64,000 nucleotides of DNA, from NCBI GenBank assembly GCA_022844225.1, contig JALHMC010000019.1, positions 1 to 64,000 of the forward strand, written 5' to 3'. Of this stretch, positions 36,158 to 46,094 are shown one piece after another. The first letter of the stretch is position 1, and each line of letters starts with the position of its first letter. Source of the stretch: Hyphomicrobiaceae bacterium (GTDB taxonomy: Bacteria; Pseudomonadota; Alphaproteobacteria; Rhizobiales; Hyphomicrobiaceae). The notes beneath the pieces are model-generated. The model worked only from the letters and a program-made list of their open reading frames with translations. It made no database searches and was not told the DNA's origin. A program made the position numbers and the translations under genes.

Positions 36158-37150
36158 TCACCGCACGTTCGTTCGCCGCGCCAGTTCTGCTTCCCAGGCC
36201 AGCGCCTGGCTCACGATCTTGTCGAGGTCGTCGTGGTGGGGGGTCCAGCCGAGGTTGTCGCGAATCTTCGACGAGGCGGCGACGATGGCCGCGGGATCGC
36301 CGGGGCGGCGGGGCGAGAAGCGGACGTCCATTTCCTTCCCGGAAACGCGCTTTACCGCGTCGAGCACCTCGAGCACCGAGTATCCCTTGGAGTAGCCGCA
36401 GTTGAAGACGTCGGCCGTGCCGCCATTGCGCAAGTGGGTGAGGGCGGCGACGTGAGCGCGGGCCAGGTCCTTGACGTGAATGAAGTCGCGGACGCACGTG
36501 CCGTCCCGGGTCGGGTAGTCGGTGCCGAATACTTCCATGTGGCTGCGCTTGCCGAGCGCCGTCTCGCACGCGACCTTGATCAGGTGCGTGGCCTTGGGAG
36601 TCGACTGGCCTGAGCGGCCCTCGGGGTCGGCGCCGGCCACGTTGAAGTAGCGGAGCGCGACATAGCGGAAATCATGCGCATCGGCGGCATGGCGCAACAT
36701 GAGTTCAGTCATCAGTTTCGACCAGCCGTAGGGATTGATCGGCGCCAGCACTGCCGTCTCGCCTACGGGGTTCTCGGCCGGGTTGCCGTAGACGGCGGCG
36801 GTCGAGGAAAAGATGAACTGCTTGACGCCGTTGGCGACGGCGGCCGCGATCAGGCCGCGCGATTTCACGGTGTTGTTCTCGTAGTACATCAGCGGATTCG
36901 AGACCGACTCGGGCACCACGATCGAGCCGGCGAAATGGATGATCGCCTCGATGCCTTTTTCCTTCAGGAGACGGTCGACCAGCTCGGTATCGCCGATATC
37001 GCCGACCACCAGCTCAGCCGGCTTGGCGACGGCCCATTCGAAGCCCGTCGACAGGTTGTCGAGCACGACGACCTTCTCGCCGGCATCGACCAGCTCCAGC
37101 ACCATGTGGCTGCCGATATAGCCGGCTCCGCCGGTGACCAGGATCGTCAT
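36158..37150 (-). CDS. galE: UDP-glucose 4-epimerase
   Basis: MTILVTGGAGYIGSHMVLELVDAGEKVVVLDNLSTG, YGWSKLMTE, FGTDYPTRDGTCVRDFIHV. Confidence 0.96.
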   Translation of the reverse strand: MTILVTGGAGYIGSHMVLELVDAGEKVVVLDNLSTGFEWAVAKPAELVVGDIGDTELVDRLLKEKGIEAIIHFAGSIVVPESVSNPLMYYENNTVKSRGLIAAAVANGVKQFIFSSTAAVYGNPAENPVGETAVLAPINPYGWSKLMTELMLRHAADAHDFRYVALRYFNVAGADPEGRSGQSTPKATHLIKVACETALGKRSHMEVFGTDYPTRDGTCVRDFIHVKDLARAHVAALTHLRNGGTADVFNCGYSKGYSVLEVLDAVKRVSGKEMDVRFSPRRPGDPAAIVAASSKIRDNLGWTPHHDDLDKIVSQALAWEAELARRTNVR

Positions 37151-37394
37151 GCGTCAACTCCCACTGCTAAAGGATGGGCTAGCACAGCTTCGTGAGAAAG
37201 CCCTTAACCGAAGACGGATGACTGCTCAACCTATTCATTTTGCGCTGTTTTTCTTATAATCGCGTCATTTCACCGTCGGGCGCTCACTTTCTCTCTCGTG
37301 TCCGGACAAATGTCGCGCTACGTTTTCCGAAGGCCCATTCATCACGCGTCCGTAAACGAGCCCCACGCCGGGCCTTCTCAAGGAGGACATTCCG

Positions 37395-38195
37395 ATGCAG
37401 CTCAAAGTCGAGCCGACCCGCCAAAGCGACTGTTCCGATGCAGAATGGCAAGCCCGTGTCGATCTCGCGGCCGCGCACCGCCTGGCCTACATGCACGGCT
37501 TCAGCGAGGGCATTTTCAATCACTTGACCCTCATGGTTCCTGGCCGCAACGACCGGTACTACCAGATCCCATTCGGGACGCATTGGTCGGAGGTGTGTGC
37601 CTCGACCTTCATGGAAGTCGGGTTCGACGGCAAGGTGAAGCGCGGCTCGGGCGACGTCGAGCGCTCGGCCTATGCGATCCATATGCCGATGCACCGGTTC
37701 AACTCGAAGCACTGCGCCGCCGTGTTCCACACGCACATGCCCTACACGAGCGCGCTGACCCGCCTCGAGGACCCGCGCATCAAGGAGATCGGGCAGACCG
37801 AGGTGATCCTGATGAACAAGATCGCCTACGACGAGCATTACGAGGGCCCGGCCTGGGACCCCTCCGAGGGCGACCGGCTGGCCAAGATCCTCGGCGACAA
37901 GACCATCCTGTTCATGGCCAACCACGGTGTTACGACCGTTGGCGCCACGGTCGCCGAGGCCTACGACCGGCTCTACTACATCGAGCGCGTGGCACAGGTG
38001 CAGATCTTCGCCATGTGGACCGGGCAGCGGCTGAAGAAAATGCCGGAAGAGATCGTCAACCGGACGACCAAGAACAACGGCCAGGACAAGGCCGACGATG
38101 CGACGTTCCCGAAGTACGATCCGCCGCCGGCCATCCGCCATTTCGAGGCGCTAAAGCGGATTCTCGACCGCAAAGAGCCGGACTACAAGGATTGA
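37395..38195 (+). CDS. class II aldolase/adducin family protein
   Basis: HGFSEGIFNHLTLMVPG, VFHTHMPYTSAL, ILFMANHGVTTVGATVAEAYDRLYYIERVAQ. Confidence 0.92.
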   Translation: MQLKVEPTRQSDCSDAEWQARVDLAAAHRLAYMHGFSEGIFNHLTLMVPGRNDRYYQIPFGTHWSEVCASTFMEVGFDGKVKRGSGDVERSAYAIHMPMHRFNSKHCAAVFHTHMPYTSALTRLEDPRIKEIGQTEVILMNKIAYDEHYEGPAWDPSEGDRLAKILGDKTILFMANHGVTTVGATVAEAYDRLYYIERVAQVQIFAMWTGQRLKKMPEEIVNRTTKNNGQDKADDATFPKYDPPPAIRHFEALKRILDRKEPDYKD

Positions 38196-38309
38196 CGTCA
38201 ACCGGTCGGGCCGGGCTCGTTGGCTCGGCCCGACCGCTACTCGTTGCCTCCCCCGTAGCGCCCGCCAACGGTGTCAGGTCGAAGCCCGGACACCGATCAA
38301 GAGCTTCCC

Positions 38310-40409
38310 ATGACCGTCGCATCCTTGCAGCCCTTCCTCACGCCCCGATCGATCGCCATTCTCGGAGCCAGTCAGGACCCGAACAAGGTCGGTGGCCGGC
38401 CGCTGCATTACCTGATGAAGTACGGTTTCAAAGGACCGGTCTACCCGATCAATCCCGGGCGGCCGGAGGTGCAAGGGCTCCGGAGCTACAAGAGCCTCGA
38501 TGAGTTGCCCGAGGTGCCGGAGCTCGCCGTTTGCGTGGTGGCGGGCGATCAGGCTGTGACCGCGGTCGAGGACGCCGCCAAGCGGGGCGTCAAGGCACTG
38601 ATCTGCATCACGTCGGGCTTCGGCGAGACTTCGGACCCCGAAGGTGCGGTGAAGCAGAAGCGCATGGTGGATGCGGCGCGAGCCGGCGGTATGCGCATGG
38701 TAGGGCCCAACACGCAGGGCCTCGCCAACTTCTCGAACGGTTGCGTCGCCTCCTTCTCTACGATGTTCACGACGCTCGCTTGCAAGGACGGACCCATCGC
38801 GATGGTGAGCCAGTCCGGTGCCATGAGTGCGATCCCGATCGGATTGCTCGCCGAGAAAGGCCTCGGCGTCCGCTACTCGCTGGCGACCGGTAACGACGCC
38901 GACGTTTCGGTACTGGAGATGGCGTGCGCGGCGGCTGCCGATCCCGAGATGAAACTGCTGCTCGTCTATCTCGAGGGCATGCCGCATGCCGACAAGCTCG
39001 CCGACCTCGCAGAGATCGCGCATAAGAACGGCACGATGGTGGTGGCGCTGAAGTCGGGGCGCACGGCGGCGGGTGCCAGGGCCGCGGCCTCGCACACGGG
39101 GGCGCTTGCCAACGAGGATCGAGTCGTCGACGCAGCCTTCAAGCGCGTCGGCATCTGGCGGGCGCAAAACATCGCCGAGCTGGTGTCGACCGCCGAAATG
39201 TACCTCAAGGGCTGGAAGCCCAAGGGCCGACGGTTCGTCACGATCTCCGGCTCGGGCGCTACCGGCGTGATGTCCGCCGACCATGCGACAGAGGAAGGGC
39301 TCGAGGTCGTCAGCTTCGCGCCGGACACGCGCAAGAAGCTCGATGCCATCCTGCCGAGCTTCGCGAGCGCTGCAAACCCAATCGATCTCACGGCGGCGCT
39401 GCTGACCAACAACAGCCTGCTCGGCCAGATCCTGCCCGTGATCGCGGATGCCGACGCGGCCGACCTGTTCAAGGTGGATATGCCGGTGGCCGGGCCGGGC
39501 TATGACATGCCGGGCTTTGCGAAGGACATCGCCAACTTCAGCAAGGCGACGGGTCGTCCTGTCGTCGTGGCGGGCTGGCAGGGCGACATTCCATCGACAT
39601 TCCGCAGTGCGGGTGTACCGGTGTTCCCGCTTGAGGCGGAGGCCATCAAGGGACTCGCGCAGCTCGTCGCGCACCACGAACTGGTGGATCTCGCCAAGGC
39701 ACGGCCGCGGCCGGCCTGGCGGGCCTTCGACGCCTCGCGGACCCAGCGCAAGGAAGCGACGCTGAACGAGGCGGACAGCCTCGCGACGCTTGCAGCGGCA
39801 GGGCTACCTGTGGTGCCGCATCACCTCTGTCGAACGCCTGCGGAGGCGGCAACGGCTTGGCGCAACATGGGTGGCGCGGTCGCCGTGAAGGGCTGCTCGG
39901 CCGACCTGCCGCACAAGTCGGAATACGGCCTCGTGAAGCTCGGCCTCGACAACGAGGACGCGATCGGCGAGGCGTTCCGGGACATGGAGAAGGCCGTCGC
40001 CAAGGCCAACGCCCAATTCGACGGAGTGATCGTCGCGCGCATGGTGAAAGGGCGCCGCGAAATGCTGATCGGGGCGCATCGCGATCCGTTCTTCGGACCG
40101 GTGATCGCGATAGGCGAGGGCGGCAAGTACGTCGAGGCCATGCCGGACGTGGCGTTGCTGCTGCCGCCGTTCTCGAAAGAGGACGTGCTCAGGGCGCTGG
40201 ACAGGCTGCGGAGCGCGGCGGTGCTGAAAGGCGTGCGGGGAGAGCCGCCGATGGACGTCGATGCGTTCGCGGACGCGGCCGTGAAGGTGGCCGAGTTGAT
40301 GCTGAAGGATCCGGGCATCGCCAGCCTCGACATGAACCCGGTGATGATCGGCGACAAGGGGCGCGGCGTCGCGCTCGTCGACGCGGTGGTGGTCAGGTAC
40401 GAGAGCTGA
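38310..40409 (+). CDS. acetate--CoA ligase family protein (ADP-forming acyl-CoA synthetase)
   Basis: PRSIAILGASQDPNKVGGRPLHYLMKYGFKGPVYPINPGRPEVQGL, SQSGAMSAIPIGLLAEKGLGVRYSLATGNDADV, ATP-grasp C-terminal half. Confidence 0.94.
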   Translation: MTVASLQPFLTPRSIAILGASQDPNKVGGRPLHYLMKYGFKGPVYPINPGRPEVQGLRSYKSLDELPEVPELAVCVVAGDQAVTAVEDAAKRGVKALICITSGFGETSDPEGAVKQKRMVDAARAGGMRMVGPNTQGLANFSNGCVASFSTMFTTLACKDGPIAMVSQSGAMSAIPIGLLAEKGLGVRYSLATGNDADVSVLEMACAAAADPEMKLLLVYLEGMPHADKLADLAEIAHKNGTMVVALKSGRTAAGARAAASHTGALANEDRVVDAAFKRVGIWRAQNIAELVSTAEMYLKGWKPKGRRFVTISGSGATGVMSADHATEEGLEVVSFAPDTRKKLDAILPSFASAANPIDLTAALLTNNSLLGQILPVIADADAADLFKVDMPVAGPGYDMPGFAKDIANFSKATGRPVVVAGWQGDIPSTFRSAGVPVFPLEAEAIKGLAQLVAHHELVDLAKARPRPAWRAFDASRTQRKEATLNEADSLATLAAAGLPVVPHHLCRTPAEAATAWRNMGGAVAVKGCSADLPHKSEYGLVKLGLDNEDAIGEAFRDMEKAVAKANAQFDGVIVARMVKGRREMLIGAHRDPFFGPVIAIGEGGKYVEAMPDVALLLPPFSKEDVLRALDRLRSAAVLKGVRGEPPMDVDAFADAAVKVAELMLKDPGIASLDMNPVMIGDKGRGVALVDAVVVRYES

Positions 40410-40415
40410 GGCGGC

Positions 40416-41000
40416 ATGCCAGTCACGGTCCATCGGCTCGATCCCGCGCACTATCGCCGGACACCCTGGAAAAACGGGGGTGGTGAGCTGGTGGTCATTA
40501 CCGCAGGCGGCGGCGACGGCTGGGCCGCCGGCGGTGTTGCGTGGCACTTCGGGCGGACCCAGATCGTCGCGCCAGGCCCGTTCTCGGACTTGGCGGGATT
40601 CGAGCGGCTGCAGGTCGTGATCAAAGGGGGCGGCCTCGTGCTCGTCACGCCGACGGGTGAGATCGACTTGAGGCACCCTTTCCGGCCGCAGCGCTACGAC
40701 GGGGGCACACCAATCGTGACCCGACTGGACGATGGCCCGGTCGAGGTGGTGAACCTGATCGCGGATCGACGGCGCTTCAACATCGATCTTCGGGTCGGCG
40801 AGGCTGGCGAGACGATCAAACTCGGCGCTGGCGAGCACGTTGTGCATGCGCCGATCGAGGCGGTCGCGATCGAAATTGGTGCACAGCGCATGGAGCTTCC
40901 CGAGGATCACGCCGTGCAGGTCCGGGCCGAAGCCGGGACGGTGTTGAAGGTCATGGCCGGCCGCGCGTTGATCGGCTCAATCGCACCTGTCCGGAGTTGA
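40416..41000 (+). CDS. HutD/Ves family protein
   Basis: TPWKNGGGELVVIT; bicupin-like; 6 bp downstream of the acyl-CoA synthetase gene. Confidence 0.82.
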   Translation: MPVTVHRLDPAHYRRTPWKNGGGELVVITAGGGDGWAAGGVAWHFGRTQIVAPGPFSDLAGFERLQVVIKGGGLVLVTPTGEIDLRHPFRPQRYDGGTPIVTRLDDGPVEVVNLIADRRRFNIDLRVGEAGETIKLGAGEHVVHAPIEAVAIEIGAQRMELPEDHAVQVRAEAGTVLKVMAGRALIGSIAPVRS

Positions 41001-41008
41001 TGCCCCCT

Positions 41009-42217
41009 TCAGCCTTGCTCGGGTGGCCGCCAACCGTAGACCCAATCATAGCCGGTCAAGACGCGCTCCCCTGAGAGCACGCGCATCGCGGTGTTACGGG
41101 CGAAGGCGGCAGGGCCGCTCAAGTGAAACACAAGGCCGTTGCGACGGGCTGCAGCAACGATCCGCCGACTGCGGTCGAGGCGCGCCGTCTCGTAGGCAGC
41201 GAGGGACGCCGCAATCTCGGCGGGGCCGCAGGCGCGGCCAACATAGGCGCCGAGCGTGACGGCATCCTCCAGCGCGAGCACGCCGCCCTGGGCGAGGAAC
41301 GGCAGTGTGGGATGGGCGGCATCACCGAGGATCGTGACATGACCTTGTGACCATCGGGCCAACGGCTCGACCTCAAACAGCGCCCAGCGCCGCCAGTCGT
41401 GACCCGTCCCCAAGGCTCGGGCGAGGGCCGGCGCGACGCGTTCGAGAGTTGCCTCCATCTCCTGGGCGGAGACAGGCTCGGACCAGCCATGGGACTTCCA
41501 TGTCTCCGTGCGCACGACGACGACGGCGATCTCGCGACCGGCCCGCACCGGGTAGTGGACGACGTGGGCGCCGGGTGCGAGCCAGACGCCGGTGGCATCG
41601 GGCAAGATGAAGTCGTCCGAGTTGGCCGAACCCGGCGCCGTGACGACCGTGCGTGCCGCGGTCCGCCCTGAAAACCGAGGTGCCCGCGGCGCGAAGAGCT
41701 GCTGGCGGATACGCGAGAACACACCGTCGGCGCCAACCAGCATTGCGCCTTCAAGACTGCGGCCATCACGCGCGTGGACCAGCGTGTGCTCGGCTCGGGC
41801 CTCGAAGGACGTCACCTCGAAGTCTTTTACGACGCTGATCAGCGGCTCGGACTCGACAGCGGCGACGAGGGCTGACTGGAGGTCGCGGCGATGAGCCAAC
41901 CAATACGGTGCGCCGTGGCGAGCCGAGATCCAATCGCCGAGGGGGAGGCGCTGCAGGACGCGCGCGGTCGCGGCGTCTCTGACGACAATCTCGCGTGGGG
42001 ATGCGACCACGCTCTCCAGCCCCGGCGCAACGCCTAGGCGCTGAAGGACGCGAACACCATTGGGTGAAAGCTGGATGCCTGCTCCGGCCTCGGACCATTC
42101 GGCTCGCCGCTCGACAACGATCGAGGGCCTTCCCGCCTGCGCGAGCGCGAGTGCCGCCGCCAGGCCACCTATGCCGCCTCCGGCAATGAGTGCGGGCTCG
42201 CGTTGCCCGTTCGCCAT
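41009..42217 (-). CDS. FAD-dependent monooxygenase (salicylate hydroxylase-like)
   Basis: LIAGGGIGGLAAALALAQAGRPSIVVERR, VTILGDAAHPTLPFLAQGGVLALEDAVTLG. Confidence 0.93.
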   Translation of the reverse strand: MANGQREPALIAGGGIGGLAAALALAQAGRPSIVVERRAEWSEAGAGIQLSPNGVRVLQRLGVAPGLESVVASPREIVVRDAATARVLQRLPLGDWISARHGAPYWLAHRRDLQSALVAAVESEPLISVVKDFEVTSFEARAEHTLVHARDGRSLEGAMLVGADGVFSRIRQQLFAPRAPRFSGRTAARTVVTAPGSANSDDFILPDATGVWLAPGAHVVHYPVRAGREIAVVVVRTETWKSHGWSEPVSAQEMEATLERVAPALARALGTGHDWRRWALFEVEPLARWSQGHVTILGDAAHPTLPFLAQGGVLALEDAVTLGAYVGRACGPAEIAASLAAYETARLDRSRRIVAAARRNGLVFHLSGPAAFARNTAMRVLSGERVLTGYDWVYGWRPPEQG

Positions 42218-42262
42218 GGCGCCCCACTTCAACCGGCCCCGGGGCCGGCCCAGATCCTGCGA

Positions 42263-42523
42263 TTAGTCGCTCGCTTCGACGAGGCCGTGCGTGGCAACGA
42301 TGCAACCAGGAGGGTCGGACTCGATGGCCGAGATCTCCGGTACGTAGACATAAACGGTCGAGCAGTAAGGGCACAGAATCTCGTTATCGGCACCCATGTC
42401 CAGGTAGACGTGTGGGTGATCGAAGGGGGGGCGGGCGCCCATGCAATTGAGTTCACGTACCCCGACCTTGATGCGATCGACGCCCATGTCGTTGGCGAAA
42501 TGCGGAACCACGCTGGCGGCCAT
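42263..42523 (-). CDS. zinc-finger (CHCC/NDUFS6-like) domain protein
   Basis: ELNCMGARPPFDHPHVYLDMGADNEILCPYCSTVYVY; start trimmed to MAASVVPHF. Confidence 0.85.
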   Translation of the reverse strand: MAASVVPHFANDMGVDRIKVGVRELNCMGARPPFDHPHVYLDMGADNEILCPYCSTVYVYVPEISAIESDPPGCIVATHGLVEASD

Positions 42524-42662
42524 GCCTTGCTCCCAGATCGGCGCAGTTGATTGGCCGGCACCATACTGGCGCCGCGGCATGATTGACAGCCGTGAATTGG
42601 GTATGACACTGAGCGCCATTCAGTCGCGGGCGACGAGCCCCAACCGCAAGGACTTCCAACCG

Positions 42663-43415
42663 ATGCCCCACTTCTCATCCGACGGCGTCGAAATCGCCTA
42701 CCTGGACGAGGGGAACGGCGATCCGATCCTGCTGATCCACGGTTTCGCATCAAGCGCACAGGTCAACTGGGTCGACACGGGGTGGGTCCGAGACCTCGTC
42801 AGGGCCGGACGTCGGGTGATCGCGATCGACAATCGGGGGCACGGCCATTCCGAAAAGCTGCACGATCCGTCGCGCTACGGCGGACCCGTGATGGCGGAGG
42901 ATGCGCGGCGGCTTCTGGATCACCTCTCGATCGAGCGCGCCGATGTCATGGGCTACTCGATGGGCGCACGGATCACGGCGTTTCTGGCGCTCGCGCATCC
43001 CGGCAGGGTGCGGAGTGCCATTTTCGCGGGGCTGGGCGGTAACATGGTGCGTCCGATGGCCGGAACGGGGCCCATTGCAGCAGCGCTGGAGGCGCCGAGC
43101 ATCGACGATGTGAGCAACGCAACCGCGCGGACGTTCAGGGCCTTCGCCGAGCAAACCAAAAGCGATCTCAAGGCGTTGGCGGCTTGCATCCGCTCCTCGC
43201 GCGATCCGTTGACGCCGGAGGCTCTCGGAACGCTGACCTGTCCCGTGCTGGTGGCCGTCGGCAGCGACGACGTGATCGGCGGCAAGGCCGAGGCCCTCGC
43301 AAAGCTCATTCCTGGCGCCGCGGCCTTCGTGATCGAAGGACGGGACCACATGAAGGCCGTGGGGGACCGCAGCTACAAGGACGCCGTGATTGCCTTCCTG
43401 GCGCGGCGGCCATGA
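42663..43415 (+). CDS. alpha/beta hydrolase
   Basis: ILLIHGFASS, DNRGHGHSEK, VMGYSMGARITAFLALAHPGRV; start at MPHFSSDG. Confidence 0.92.
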   Translation: MPHFSSDGVEIAYLDEGNGDPILLIHGFASSAQVNWVDTGWVRDLVRAGRRVIAIDNRGHGHSEKLHDPSRYGGPVMAEDARRLLDHLSIERADVMGYSMGARITAFLALAHPGRVRSAIFAGLGGNMVRPMAGTGPIAAALEAPSIDDVSNATARTFRAFAEQTKSDLKALAACIRSSRDPLTPEALGTLTCPVLVAVGSDDVIGGKAEALAKLIPGAAAFVIEGRDHMKAVGDRSYKDAVIAFLARRP

Positions 43416-43584
43416 TGCGCGGGACAGCCCATCTAGTTGCACAGCCCTGCGATTGACGCCCCCTCACGGCGTCAACCCGCCCTTAACCGCGATTGACGAA
43501 TAGTCGCCCAGGCGTATCGCCTCGTGCCGCGTCGGCGCCCGTCTCGTTTCGGCAAACGGTTCTGCGGTTAGAGGGCGATCCCAA

Positions 43585-45231
43585 GTGAAATTGCAGGTGC
43601 ACGATGCCTGGCACAGAGCCGGCATGGCGGCGCTATTGCTGCCGATGCCGCTGCTCGCCGGCACGGTCGCCCTGGCGCAATCGCCTGGAGGGCCGAGCCT
43701 CGGGCCGTGGCCGACCGTCACGCAGCCTGCCCCGCGCCCCCCGCTCCGGGCGACGTTGCTACCGGTCGAAGTCGACAGGCGGGTGGCTCCCGTGGCGCCA
43801 ATTCGCCGTGCCGAGCCGGATGGCGAAGACCCGCAGCAGGCCGAGCCTCCCGCGGAGCCAAGGCCGGATGAGACATCGGGAGAGCCACAGGCACCGCAAG
43901 ACGGCGTGCTTCAGCCGGACGAGCCGCAGCCGGTTCTCGACGGGCTCGATCCAAATGCTCCCGACACACGCGAGGACGAGGACATCCAGGCGTTCCGGCC
44001 GTCCGAGCCTGCGGCTGGCTACGATCCCAGCCAGTTCACGATCGAGATCGAGCCGGTACTGGACCCTCGAACGGCGCAGTTCGCACGGCTCGATCCCTAC
44101 GCTCCGACTGGCATTCGCGTCGGCACTTTCATGCTCTATCCCGAAGCCGAGATCGGAGCGGCGGCCTTCAACAACCTGCTGCGGACCGGTACGGGCCGGC
44201 GCAGCGACGTTGCGCTCGAGGCACGGCCCAGCGCGCGGGTGATCTCCACGTGGGGCGTCCACGCACTTGAACTCGGAGCGAAGGGTCTCGCCTCATTCCA
44301 CAACGAGTTACCCTCCGAAGATGATCGGGCCTGGGCGCTCGACGCGCGCGGCCGGTTGGACCTCACGCGGCGCACAAATATCGAGAGCAGCCTCGGGCAT
44401 GAGGTCACGCAGGAGACCCGCGGGACGATCAACACACGGGCCGGTGCCGGAGGGCGGTCTGACGTGAGCACGGACCGGGCTGCCGTCGCGCTCAACCACC
44501 GCTTCAATCGCCTCGGTCTGCAATTGCGCGGTGCCGTGGCCGAGCGAGACTATGCGCCTGCAATCGAAGCCGGCGGCACGACACTCAGCAACGACGATCG
44601 CGATACGACGCAGCGGGAAGTCGCACTCCGGGCAACATGGGAGTTCAAGCCGCAACTCTCGGCCTTCGGCGAGGTCGGGACGGACGAACGCGACTACGGC
44701 GCGGCAAGCCGCAGCGACGGGTTGAGGCGTGACTCGAGCGGCGAGCGCTACCGGGTCGGCGTCTCGTTCGGGAACGCGGGCCAGATCGTCCGAGGAGAAG
44801 TGGCGATCGGTGCGCTTAAGCAGCATTTCGACGATCAGCGGTTGCCAGACATTTCTGGGGTTATCGTCGATGCCAACGTCGGCTGGCGGATCACAGGGCT
44901 GACGTCGCTGCTCGTGACGGCACGTTCGGACATCGGCGAATCCACCGTCGCCGGCTCAGGTGGCGCGATGGTGAGATCCATCGGGACCGAGGTGCGGCAC
45001 GCGTTCCGGCGGAACGTCGTTGGATCGGCCGGCGTCAGACTGACGCGGGCCGACTATGCGGGCATCGATCTGGTCGAGCAGGACGTCACAAGCTCGCTTG
45101 GGGTCGACTACTACCTGTCGCGCGAGGTCTCGCTTTTCGGCCGCTATGCGCATGTCGACTTCTCGTCGACCAGTCCGCAGGGCGATTATACGGCGGACGA
45201 GGTTCGTGTCGGCGTACGCGTGCGGCGGTAG
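43585..45231 (+). CDS. outer membrane beta-barrel protein (BBP2-like) with Pro/Glu-rich N-terminal region
   Basis: Signal-like N-term MAALLLPMPLLAGTVALAQ; repeated amphipathic beta strands; terminal YTADEVRVGVRVRR. Confidence 0.8.
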   Translation: MKLQVHDAWHRAGMAALLLPMPLLAGTVALAQSPGGPSLGPWPTVTQPAPRPPLRATLLPVEVDRRVAPVAPIRRAEPDGEDPQQAEPPAEPRPDETSGEPQAPQDGVLQPDEPQPVLDGLDPNAPDTREDEDIQAFRPSEPAAGYDPSQFTIEIEPVLDPRTAQFARLDPYAPTGIRVGTFMLYPEAEIGAAAFNNLLRTGTGRRSDVALEARPSARVISTWGVHALELGAKGLASFHNELPSEDDRAWALDARGRLDLTRRTNIESSLGHEVTQETRGTINTRAGAGGRSDVSTDRAAVALNHRFNRLGLQLRGAVAERDYAPAIEAGGTTLSNDDRDTTQREVALRATWEFKPQLSAFGEVGTDERDYGAASRSDGLRRDSSGERYRVGVSFGNAGQIVRGEVAIGALKQHFDDQRLPDISGVIVDANVGWRITGLTSLLVTARSDIGESTVAGSGGAMVRSIGTEVRHAFRRNVVGSAGVRLTRADYAGIDLVEQDVTSSLGVDYYLSREVSLFGRYAHVDFSSTSPQGDYTADEVRVGVRVRR

Positions 45232-45240
45232 GCCAAGCGA

Positions 45241-45900
45241 TCAGCGCGTCCGACCAAGGCTCGGTACCACCAAAGGCAACGGCACCTCGACCGGTCCGTC
45301 GAATATCGCCGTCTCGTTCTCGATCCGGACAGCGCCGGATGCAACCAGCCGCAATGCCAGCGGATAAATCTGATGTTCGGCTTCGAGCACACGTGCTGCC
45401 AGGGTCTCGGCCGTATCTCCGGGCAGGACCGCGACGGCCGCTTGAGCGAGAATCGGGCCCGAATCCATCTCCGTGCGAACGAAATGCACCGAGCAGCCGA
45501 CGATCAGGGCGCCGGCATCGAGAGCGCGCTGGTGGGTGTCGAGGCCGGGGAACGCCGGGAGCAGCGACGGGTGGATGTTCATCAGCCGATCCCGCCAGCG
45601 GTCGACGAAGCCACCGGTCAGGAGCCGCATGAAGCCGGCGAGACAAACGAGCTCCGCGCCGTGGTCGAGTATGGCCTGATGCAGACGGGCTTCGAAGGCC
45701 ATGCGGTTGGCATACTGGCGATGGTCGATGGCGACCGTGGCGATGCCCTGCTCGTCCGCCCAAGACAGTCCGAGCGCTTCTGGCCGGTTGGAGATGACGA
45801 CCGCGGGCTCGGCGGGGAACTCCGGGTCGCCCATGGCGGCGACGAGCGACTGCATATTCGAACCGCGGCCGGAGATGAGAATGGCTGTGCGCTTTTTCAT
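45241..45900 (-). CDS. purN: phosphoribosylglycinamide formyltransferase
   Basis: AILISGRGSNMQSLV, LAGFMRLL, NIHPSLLPAFPGLDTHQRALDAGALIVGCSVHFV; start at MKKRTAIL. Confidence 0.95.
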   Translation of the reverse strand: MKKRTAILISGRGSNMQSLVAAMGDPEFPAEPAVVISNRPEALGLSWADEQGIATVAIDHRQYANRMAFEARLHQAILDHGAELVCLAGFMRLLTGGFVDRWRDRLMNIHPSLLPAFPGLDTHQRALDAGALIVGCSVHFVRTEMDSGPILAQAAVAVLPGDTAETLAARVLEAEHQIYPLALRLVASGAVRIENETAIFDGPVEVPLPLVVPSLGRTR

Positions 45901-46094
45901 GGCGGACCCGCATAGCACAAGCATCATGGGATGAGTCGCTGCACCGTGCGGGTAGACGACTTCTCCAGTGGATTGCTCGCGCGGCAGGCTTACGCCTGCG
46001 GCGACGGAAGCAACAATGGCTTGACCGATCGCACCTTGGCCGGTGCATCGTAACCGGCCAGACGACGGCGGTATGCGGCGAGCGCGGGCGGGGC

